From Pirellulales bacterium (GTDB lineage Bacteria > Planctomycetota > Planctomycetia > Pirellulales > JANQPP01), in NCBI GenBank assembly GCA_028289405.1, contig JANQPP010000082.1, positions 1 to 64,000 on the forward strand: 64,000 bases of DNA, read 5' to 3'. Shown here piece after piece: positions 9,408 through 16,412 of the stretch (position 1 is its first letter; every line of letters begins with the position of its first letter). Below the pieces are notes generated by a model, which was not told the DNA's origin, did not search any database, and saw only the letters and a list, made by a program, of their open reading frames with translations. The position numbers and the translations under genes were made by a program.

Positions 9408-10487
9408 ATGAGTGACGACAAAGTGAGCCGGGAATCCGTGGAAGCCGCTCTCAAGGATTTCCCTGATCCGGAGACGGGCCGGAGTGCCTTGCAGCAGGGC
9501 CAGCTTTCGGAAATCCGTGTGGACGGATCCAGGCTTTCGCTGCAACTCGGGCTGACGAAATTCGCGGCTCCCTTGTGGCAGGAGACGAAGGGTTCTCTCA
9601 TCGAAACCGTGCGGAAGGCGCTGCCCGCGGTTTCGGAAGTGGAGGTCAACGTTGTCGAGCACTCGCGTCCGGCGGAAAAAATCGGCGAGATCGGATTGGC
9701 CGCCAAAAGCGTGATCGCCGTCGGTTCGGGTAAGGGGGGCGTGGGCAAGAGCACAATCGCCGCTAGCGTGGCCTTTGGCCTATCCCGCCAAGGATGCAGC
9801 GTCGGTCTGATGGATGCCGACGTGTACGGGCCGAGCATTCCTCATCTGGTCGGTGTGAATTCTCGACCCGCCGTCGAAAACAACCGGATCGAGCCGATCG
9901 AAGCGGATGGCCTCCGTGTGATGTCGATGGGATTCCTCGTGCCTCCTGGCGAAGCCGTCGTGTGGCGCGGACCCATGTTGCACGGCGCGATCACGCAGTT
10001 TCTCCGCGACACCGATTGGGGGGAACTCGACTATCTTGTGATCGATATGCCGCCCGGTACGGGAGACATCGCCCTGACACTTTCCCAACTGCTGCCGCTG
10101 ACGGGAGCCGTGGTCGTCTGCACGCCGCAGGATGTCGCCCTGCTGGATGCGGTGAAAGCGATTGCCATGTTCGGCAAGGTGAAGATTCCGATTCTCGGCA
10201 TCGTGGAGAACATGAGCTACTTTCTCTGTCCCGATAACGGCAAACGCTACGACATCTTCGGACACGGCGGTGCCCAGAAGAAAGCCGAGGAACTGGGCGT
10301 TCCGTTTCTGGGAGAAGTTCCCATCAATATCCAAGTGCGGGTGCGGGGAGATGAGGGGCGCACGGCGGAGAATTTTCAGGACGAAAGCTGTGTCGAGTTC
10401 TTTGACGAGATCTGCCTGAGACTGGTGCGGAACATTTCCACTCAACGCCGCGAAGAACCGGCATTGCCGTCGTTATCGGTTTTGTAG
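9408..10487 (+). CDS. mrp: Mrp/ApbC family iron-sulfur cluster carrier ATPase
   Basis: A 359-residue Mrp/ApbC/NBP35-type P-loop ATPase that delivers Fe-S clusters to target proteins. Residues 1-90 form the MIP18/DUF59-like domain. The deviant Walker A motif GSGKGGVGKST lies at about residues 107-117, followed by MDADVYGPSIPHL and DMPPGTGDIALTL. The C-terminal motif, usually CPxCG, here reads SYFLCPDNGKRYDIFG, so only the first cysteine is kept. ATG 9408 has GGAG 7 bases upstream. Length and domain order are typical. Its partner aconitase, a [4Fe-4S] enzyme, is encoded elsewhere in the window at 55.9-58.6 kb. Confidence 0.95.
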   Translation: MSDDKVSRESVEAALKDFPDPETGRSALQQGQLSEIRVDGSRLSLQLGLTKFAAPLWQETKGSLIETVRKALPAVSEVEVNVVEHSRPAEKIGEIGLAAKSVIAVGSGKGGVGKSTIAASVAFGLSRQGCSVGLMDADVYGPSIPHLVGVNSRPAVENNRIEPIEADGLRVMSMGFLVPPGEAVVWRGPMLHGAITQFLRDTDWGELDYLVIDMPPGTGDIALTLSQLLPLTGAVVVCTPQDVALLDAVKAIAMFGKVKIPILGIVENMSYFLCPDNGKRYDIFGHGGAQKKAEELGVPFLGEVPINIQVRVRGDEGRTAENFQDESCVEFFDEICLRLVRNISTQRREEPALPSLSVL

Positions 10488-10522
10488 CAGCGGGTTGATT
10501 TACTCAACACGCTGTCGCATCA
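10485..10522 (+). repeat. Short dispersed repeat, copy 2, at the mrp stop codon
   Basis: Starts at the TAG of mrp (TAGCAGC) and can fold: CAGCGGGTTGA, a 5-base loop, then TCAACACGCTG, with 10 of 11 pairs. It shares the 21-base core with the copy after the flgM-like gene. It may act as a weak terminator or be a planctomycete intergenic palindrome; no T-run follows. Confidence 0.6.
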
Positions 10523-10658
10523 TACGGACGTGATGCTCAAAATGGCGACGCAAGTCGTTATTTTGCGAGCCGGGAGCAGCTTGGCTGCGACCCTGGCGAG
10601 ATTGAAAACGCCGCGAAGGTGTTTTCAACAGGCTTCGAAGCCGAGGATGATCTGACGG

Positions 10659-12872
10659 TCAGCCGACCATCCGGCGGGGCAGGGTGGTCAGCATCAGCGG
10701 CAACAAGATGAGGTTTCCCACGAGCCCTCCCAGCATGGTTAGCCCCACGGTCGCGCCGAAATAGACGGTCGGCATGAATTCGCTGGTGATTAGCGCGGAA
10801 AATCCCATCACCAGGCACAACGTGGAATAGGTAAGCGCCCTTCCCGCGGTCTCGTGGGCTCCGACCGCCGCCGAAACGAGGCTCTCTCCTTGCCGCACGG
10901 CCCTCCGGAAGGCATGGATGTAGTGGATGGTGGAGTCGACCGATAAGCCGATCGAGACGGTGGCGATCATCGCGATCCCCAGGTTAACTTTGACGCCTAG
11001 CCAACCCATCACCCCCGTCACGAACAAAAGCGGTACGGCATTGGGAACCAGTCCGATCAACGCCAGCCACGGACTGCGAAACGCGCAGACGAGCATCACG
11101 GTCATGCCGATTCCAGCGATGCCCAGAGCCCGCCACTGATCGCGAAGAATCGTGTCGATCAGGCTGCTCAAAAGTACGTACAAGCCTGTAATCCGCGCTT
11201 GCGGAAAATGGCTTTCGACGATGCGCTCGACTTCATGCCGCAGTCCCTTTTTCGCTGGTAGCGACTGTTGCTCGCGCGCGCGGAGCATGATCCGCGCGTA
11301 AGCATCTTCACCGGGCGTGGCGGGAATGTGCAACAAGGATTCGACCAGTCGCGGAGATTGAGTACGTAACAGGCCCAACTTGGCCCCAACGGGAAGCCAC
11401 GAGGACCACCCGCCGCCAGGCAGCGAGGAAAAAGCATCCAGCACGTCCGCGATAGTGAACACCTTGCTCAAGCGAACGGTGCTTTCGTCCTCATCGATTT
11501 CCACTTCACGCAGATCTGCAGCCAGATGGCGAAGTTTCTCGATGAGGGAATCACTGAGCGGCGGCGTGAATGGAATGAGCACGTCCCACATTCCGGCCCC
11601 GCCGAGGTGCTCTTCAATTTGCTGGTAGGAGTGCACGATTTCGCTATGCCGGCGGAAGTTTTTGGTGAAGTCGGATTCAACTTCCAGCCGAAGGCTGCCC
11701 ATAACGGCGAAGACCAGGATGAGGCCCGCCAGGCCAGTAAGCAACGGGCGGTGGCGGTACACGAAGAGCGCCGAACGGCGGAGGGCACGCCGGAGTTTTC
11801 CCGGCGTCCAGGCAGTGCGGCAGGTATCCCCGGATTGCCAAGCCACCAACAACACTGGCAGAAACAAAACCATTCCCACGGGGATCAGCCCCGCCGCCAA
11901 CGCCATCATCCAGCCATAATCCCGCACGGGTCCGACTTCCGTAACTGTTAACGATGAAAAGGCCACGATATCCGTGCCGATGGCCCACAGGATGGGGGCG
12001 TACAGCAAGTCGACCGTGCGGCGAAACGCCACGTCGACCGTGTCTCCCATCTCGACGTAGCCGCGAAACCGCACGATGGCATGCATCACCGTGGCCACGG
12101 TCAGCACGGTGATCATGGCCGTGAGCATGCTGCTCACCATGCTGATTTCGAAGTCGCAGGCTTGCAGGAAGGCACGATGGATGAGAATGGTCCAGGCCAC
12201 CACCGTCGCGGGCACCAACATCCAACGCACGCTTTGAAAACAAACCGCGACCACCAGCAGCAGCAAACAGATTGCCGTGGAGGTGAGCACCTTCCCGTCG
12301 CGTTTCAAAAGACGGTAGCCCTCCATGACCAATGCCGGCTCTCCGGCGATGGTGCCGTCCGGGTCATGGTCCAGCACGACGCGACGAATGTTCGCGACGG
12401 TGGTTTGAGAATCCGCTTCCTCTTCCGACGAAGCCAACTTCACGACGACGGCGGCGGTCTGATGGTCGGACCCAATCAACAATCCCTCCAGTAGATTCAG
12501 GAGGTTAGCTCGCGCTGGGCTGGAAGCCGTCAGCAGGGGGCGCGCGAGCGGCACGGAGGCCAGGCTGATTGCGTCCGAAACTCCAGAAAGACTGGAAAGC
12601 TGCCGCGTTAGCTCCTCCAAGCGGCCGATACCCTGATCGGTCAACAGGTGGGGATCGCGATAGACGGCCAAGACCACTTCGTCATCGCCGAAGGTCCGTC
12701 GCAGCAGGCCAAACGATTCCCGCACGGGATCGTTTCGCGGAAACATGCTGACCAGGCTCTGGTCAAATTCCACCGGCCCCGTGAGTAGAAACGCCAGCAC
12801 GGCGGTTGCCACGCCGGTGAGAAACAGCGTCCACCGCCAATGCAAGCAAAACTCAATGAATCGCGGAATCAT
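10659..12872 (-). CDS. RND superfamily (MMPL-type) exporter
   Basis: A 737-residue inner-membrane protein of the RND superfamily, single-chain MMPL/HpnN-like group rather than the larger AcrB type. It shows the internal duplication of the class: a first membrane helix (WTLFLTGVATAVLAFLL), a periplasmic domain with the FPRNDP motif near residue 44, a first sterol-sensing-like helix bundle (about 195-350), a second lone helix (LLTGLAGLILVFAVMG), a second periplasmic domain, and a last bundle (about 575-730). Such proteins export lipids, hopanoids or small molecules; the substrate cannot be read here. It follows the PQQ-propeller gene by 158 bases, with a perfect inverted repeat in between. Confidence 0.9.
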   Translation of the reverse strand: MIPRFIEFCLHWRWTLFLTGVATAVLAFLLTGPVEFDQSLVSMFPRNDPVRESFGLLRRTFGDDEVVLAVYRDPHLLTDQGIGRLEELTRQLSSLSGVSDAISLASVPLARPLLTASSPARANLLNLLEGLLIGSDHQTAAVVVKLASSEEEADSQTTVANIRRVVLDHDPDGTIAGEPALVMEGYRLLKRDGKVLTSTAICLLLLVVAVCFQSVRWMLVPATVVAWTILIHRAFLQACDFEISMVSSMLTAMITVLTVATVMHAIVRFRGYVEMGDTVDVAFRRTVDLLYAPILWAIGTDIVAFSSLTVTEVGPVRDYGWMMALAAGLIPVGMVLFLPVLLVAWQSGDTCRTAWTPGKLRRALRRSALFVYRHRPLLTGLAGLILVFAVMGSLRLEVESDFTKNFRRHSEIVHSYQQIEEHLGGAGMWDVLIPFTPPLSDSLIEKLRHLAADLREVEIDEDESTVRLSKVFTIADVLDAFSSLPGGGWSSWLPVGAKLGLLRTQSPRLVESLLHIPATPGEDAYARIMLRAREQQSLPAKKGLRHEVERIVESHFPQARITGLYVLLSSLIDTILRDQWRALGIAGIGMTVMLVCAFRSPWLALIGLVPNAVPLLFVTGVMGWLGVKVNLGIAMIATVSIGLSVDSTIHYIHAFRRAVRQGESLVSAAVGAHETAGRALTYSTLCLVMGFSALITSEFMPTVYFGATVGLTMLGGLVGNLILLPLMLTTLPRRMVG

Positions 12873-12905
12873 GGAGATTTAAAGCCAACGGACAAGACCC
12901 TCCGT

Positions 12906-12947
12906 TTGTTTCGTCCGTCGCCGTTTCACGACCGACGGACGAAACAA
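12906..12947. repeat. Perfect 15-bp inverted repeat with 12-base loop
   Basis: Left arm TTGTTTCGTCCGTCG (12906-12920), loop of 12 bases, right arm CGACGGACGAAACAA (12933-12947), no mismatch. It sits 34 bases upstream of the RND exporter start and 84 bases after the PQQ-propeller stop. Neither strand has a T-run after the stem, so it is either an atypical terminator, an mRNA-stabilising stem, or an operator for the exporter gene. Confidence 0.75.
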
Positions 12948-13030
12948 TTCGTAGATGCTGAGATGTTTTGTCCCCAGACTCTTAATGCGTGTCGCTCGGG
13001 GGTGACGCGGCGATGGACATGAGGTGAATT

Positions 13031-14470
13031 TCAAGACCGCGTTTCAAAACAATACAACTTGCTTGCGGTGCGCACAAAAAGGCGGTTGCCGCTGATCGCG
13101 GGCGTGGCGAAACAGGGTTCTTTCAAATCATTAACTTCGATAACCTTCCACTCAGTTCCAGTCTCCACGACGGCAACTTTGCCTTCCGTGTTGCTGAGAA
13201 ACACTTTTCCGTCGCCGGCCACGGGCGAGGCGTAGAATTGCCCGCCGATATCCCGCAGACGCCCCTGCTGCAAAACTTTCCCCGTATCGGCATCGAGCGT
13301 CGTGAGCCGCCCGCCATCTTGAGGCAAATAGAGGATTCCCTCATGGAGCAGCGGTGTCGAGATCTGCGGCACCGATTTTCGATGCGTCCAACGGATTGAA
13401 TCCGCAGAGGCGTCTCCCCCGTTGGGTAGATCGACCGCTTGTAGCCCTCCCCGGCCCACGAACGCACCGAAGGCTTTTTCAAACTCTTCCGTTTCGAGGA
13501 TACCGTTGGCGTTGCCGTAGTCATTGTCCACCCGGGCAATCAAGCGGTACAGTCCCTTGTCCGATCGATTCTCTTCCAGGGTAATTTTTCCATCCCGGTT
13601 TTTATCGGCGAAAGATGCCTCTTCAGCGGAAATCGGTTCTCCCACCGGTTCGCTGATCCACAGCCGGCCCTTTGAAACCAGCGGGCCGGACATGGGGGAA
13701 TTGGTGACTCCCAACAACCTCCAAAGTTTTTCACCATTTCGCGGATCGTAACCGCACACTTCCAGAGGACCTACCGAAATAATCTGTGCGGTCCCCGCTT
13801 CGCCTTGGTGAAACACGGGGGTGGAATACCCGCCGGTAAGCCCATCAGGCCGGGACAACTTCCAGACTTGTTCGCCGCTTCGCATGTCAAAAGCGGCGAT
13901 AAAGCTGTCCTGGAGTTGGTCGGCCACGAGGATCACCAGACCTTCCGCTAGTATCAATGAACTCGATATTCCATGCAAAGTTTGGAACGGCCCGAGGTCC
14001 TTGCTCCAGATTAAATCCCCCGAGTGCGAATAGCATGCCAGACCGGCATCTGGGAAGAAGGCGTAGACATGATCCTTGTTCGCCGTTGGAGTGGGCGTGG
14101 CCGGACCGCTGGGCGGCGTGGTCGGCTCTTCACGAACTCGCTTCAGCGTCCGCGTCCATCGCGGCTTGCCGGAGTCCGCGTCCAGGCAGGCGAGCGACCT
14201 CTGATCGCCGTCAAAGGAGGTGATCCACAAGCGATCGTCGAAGACAATGGGTGAGGAAACGCCGGGCCCGCTCTTCACGCTCCAGCGTACATTTTCTTCC
14301 GGTCCAAATCGCGCGGGGAGTTTCTCCACGTGGGCCACGCCGGATCCACCGGGGCCACGGAATCGGGGCCAATTTTCCCCTTGGGCGGCGTTCACCAGGG
14401 CGACGGACGAGAGCACTGCACACGAAAAAACCACTTTGAGTCGGTCCATCCAGGAAAGTTTGCGGAACAT
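13031..14470 (-). CDS. Exported PQQ-type beta-propeller protein with EF-hands
   Basis: A secreted or periplasmic protein of 479 residues with PQQ/BamB-like propeller repeats. The signal peptide is followed by ENWPRFRGPGGSGV, the usual opening of planctomycete PQQ-like proteins, and tryptophan-containing blade motifs such as GKPRWTRTL, GEQVWKLSR and GEKLWRLLG. Unusually, a calcium-binding stretch interrupts the propeller: DKNRDGKITLEE and a second possible loop ending ILETEEFEKAF. The frame extends to 14572, but ATG 14470 has AAAGGA about 9 bases upstream and starts directly before the signal peptide. It lies 126 bases downstream of the HisN-like gene and upstream of the RND exporter. No catalytic function is assignable. 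Confidence 0.88.
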   Translation of the reverse strand: MFRKLSWMDRLKVVFSCAVLSSVALVNAAQGENWPRFRGPGGSGVAHVEKLPARFGPEENVRWSVKSGPGVSSPIVFDDRLWITSFDGDQRSLACLDADSGKPRWTRTLKRVREEPTTPPSGPATPTPTANKDHVYAFFPDAGLACYSHSGDLIWSKDLGPFQTLHGISSSLILAEGLVILVADQLQDSFIAAFDMRSGEQVWKLSRPDGLTGGYSTPVFHQGEAGTAQIISVGPLEVCGYDPRNGEKLWRLLGVTNSPMSGPLVSKGRLWISEPVGEPISAEEASFADKNRDGKITLEENRSDKGLYRLIARVDNDYGNANGILETEEFEKAFGAFVGRGGLQAVDLPNGGDASADSIRWTHRKSVPQISTPLLHEGILYLPQDGGRLTTLDADTGKVLQQGRLRDIGGQFYASPVAGDGKVFLSNTEGKVAVVETGTEWKVIEVNDLKEPCFATPAISGNRLFVRTASKLYCFETRS

Positions 14471-14596
14471 GAGTGGACGTCCTTTCTTGGTGAATTGTGG
14501 GCTGAGAGGCATCACCCGAAGCGATTCACGGCATTTCGCTTCCTTGATGCCATCTACAAGACGGCATCTCATGTCGCCCGGCGTGTTTCGGTTTCG

Positions 14597-15406
14597 CTAC
14601 TGGAGAGCAGCCTCGATCAATTGGAGCACTTCCGGCAAGACTCGGCCATTGCTGCCGATCCCCTCGCCGCCATGGATGGTGGAATTTCCTCGCCAATCGG
14701 TGAATGTCCCTCCTGCTTCTTCCAGGACGGGGAGCAGGGCCGCCGCGTCCCAGACACTCATCGCGGGGTCCACCATGAGTTCGGCCCGCCCGGTAGCCAC
14801 GAGGAGATAGCCATAGCAATCCCCCCAGGTCCGGCAGAGCCTCGCTCGCTCCTGTAGACGCTCGAACGCCGTGCCGCGGCCAGCTTGGGCGAAGGATGCC
14901 ACATCCGTCACGCAGAGTAATCCTGATTCCAGCGATTCCACGGAAGACACGCGCGCTGGCGTTGGCTTCGCACCCGGCGCGACGTACCACGCACCTAACC
15001 CCTTGCCCGCATAGACCTGTTCGTCGAGGGCCGGCATGTGGATTACCCCCAACACGCTCTCGCCACCGGACTCTATCCCGATCAGGGTTCCATACAGCGG
15101 CACGCCGTGGATAAACGATTTCGTTCCGTCGATCGGATCCACGATCCAACGGAAACCGGATTCTCCTTCCTTCTCGGGAAATTCTTCGCCAAGAATTCCA
15201 TCTTCGGGGAAGCTTTCGGAAATCGCGTCGCGGATCCATTGCTCCGCTTCTCGGTCCGCGACCGTTACCGGTGAAGAATCCGACTTGAGTTCAACCTGGA
15301 GGTCGGACCGCTGAAAATAGCGCAACGTGATCTGGCCCGCCTCGCGTGCCCAGGTAGATGCTTGTTCGAGCCGTGTTTTGATTTCCGAAGCCGAGGGAAG
15401 TGGCAT
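14597..15406 (-). CDS. hisN: Inositol monophosphatase family, probable histidinol-phosphatase
   Basis: A 269-residue Mg-dependent phosphatase of the IMPase family. Metal ligands are all visible: GEEFPEKEG (first Glu pair), WIVDPIDGTKSFIHG (the DPIDGT motif), and the C-terminal VDPAMSVWDAAAL. The spacing and the short DGTKSFIHGVP segment resemble HisN-type histidinol-phosphatases more than inositol enzymes, which would place it in histidine biosynthesis, but the window holds no other his gene. The frame is open to 15451; I prefer ATG 15406 (MPLPSASEIK), which fits the family N-terminus. It precedes the PQQ-propeller gene by 126 bases on the same strand. Confidence 0.88.
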   Translation of the reverse strand: MPLPSASEIKTRLEQASTWAREAGQITLRYFQRSDLQVELKSDSSPVTVADREAEQWIRDAISESFPEDGILGEEFPEKEGESGFRWIVDPIDGTKSFIHGVPLYGTLIGIESGGESVLGVIHMPALDEQVYAGKGLGAWYVAPGAKPTPARVSSVESLESGLLCVTDVASFAQAGRGTAFERLQERARLCRTWGDCYGYLLVATGRAELMVDPAMSVWDAAALLPVLEEAGGTFTDWRGNSTIHGGEGIGSNGRVLPEVLQLIEAALQ

Positions 15407-15749
15407 ATGAAAAAAATTGGGAACGAGTTTCGCCAAACAAGTCCAAGACAACTGCCGTGAGCGGCCATCCTATGCGATGATTTCCGTCAGCCAGCATCGA
15501 TTGCTCGCCTGATGGATAAGACCTTTATATCCAGGCGATCATACCGCGTTCTCGGGGAAGCCGCCAGAATGGCAGAACAGAAGCTCTGCTCAATCGCTGG
15601 CAGGCGCGATCAGGCATGAAGACGCGCCCGAAGCCTTGGTCCGGCATGGGACGAGTCTCCATGTCGAAGCCAATGCGCCAAAGATTGAAAATTCAGAGAA
15701 AACCGAATCGAACCAGCGCGGACGCCAGACCGGCGCGGGTTGTGGCTGT
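15407..15749. other. Interval without a gene between dksA-like and hisN-like genes
   Basis: About 340 bases with no supported frame. It contains partly complementary GC-rich words around 15500-15620 but no convincing hairpin followed by T residues. It probably carries the end of the dksA-like transcript and the promoter of the phosphatase gene. Confidence 0.45.
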
Positions 15750-16121
15750 CTAGCCACGCTCTTGGCTCTCGGCGCATTTGATGCATAGCGAGGTGTAGGG
15801 TATCGCGTTGAGCCGGCTTTTGTTGATCTTGCCTTGGCATTGCTCGCAAGTGCCGTAAATTCCGTCCCGGATTCGCTGCAAGGAAGTTTCGATCGCTTCC
15901 AGCGTAGATTCCTCGTTGGCCATCAGGCTCAGCGTGAACTCCTGTTCGTAATTTTCACTGCCAATATCCGCCATGTGAATTGGCATCCGCGGGTGGCCGT
16001 TCGACGCAGAGCCATTGCCGCTCTTTAGGGCGGATTCGGCCAAATGGTCTACATCGCCTCTCAGTCGAGCCCGCAAAGCCAAGAGCCGATCCTGATACGT
16101 CTGCATATCAGCCTTTTTCAT
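15750..16121 (-). CDS. DksA/TraR family zinc finger protein
   Basis: A 123-residue protein: an N-terminal coiled-coil helix pair (about residues 5-85) followed by a four-cysteine zinc finger CEQCQGKINKSRLN...SLCIKC (about 91-115). This is the DksA/TraR architecture; such proteins bind the RNA polymerase secondary channel and alter initiation. The paired acidic residues at the DksA coil tip are not evident, so ppGpp-linked function is uncertain. ATG 16121 has GGGAAA 9 bases upstream. A good sigma70-type promoter lies about 85 bases before the start. It could equally be the planctomycete TraR/DksA subgroup of unknown role. Confidence 0.88.
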   Translation of the reverse strand: MKKADMQTYQDRLLALRARLRGDVDHLAESALKSGNGSASNGHPRMPIHMADIGSENYEQEFTLSLMANEESTLEAIETSLQRIRDGIYGTCEQCQGKINKSRLNAIPYTSLCIKCAESQERG

Positions 16122-16205
16122 GATGGTCGTTTCCCGGTTGAACTTGACGCGACTCCGATAAGAAAAGTCTTCTCAATTCGGGCGGCTGCCCGCGCGAGAC
16201 CTGTT

Positions 16206-16234
16206 ATTTTAGGTATCGTTCGAAGAAAAGTCAA
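16206..16234 (-). promoter_or_regulatory. Sigma70-type promoter of the dksA-like gene
   Basis: On the minus strand TTGACT (16229-16234), a 17-base spacer, and TAAAAT (16206-16211): one mismatch in each hexamer. Transcription should start near 16199, leaving a leader of roughly 78 bases. Just upstream of the -35 box lies a tandem TGTGCAA-TGTGCAA, a possible regulator site. The position is compatible only with the dksA-like gene. Confidence 0.65.
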
Positions 16235-16412
16235 ACTTTGCACATTGCACAAAACTCCTGTTTTGCGCATATTCTCCGCGAGTCGCGACGAAAGCGGGCT
16301 TCCCCTCTTCGCGAGAATTCGGTAGTTAGGCACCTCTTTTTCAATGTCCGGATCCCCTTCACGGTCTCACGGTGATTCCAGGATTCGTCCAAAGCTGACG
16401 CGGAGCGATATC

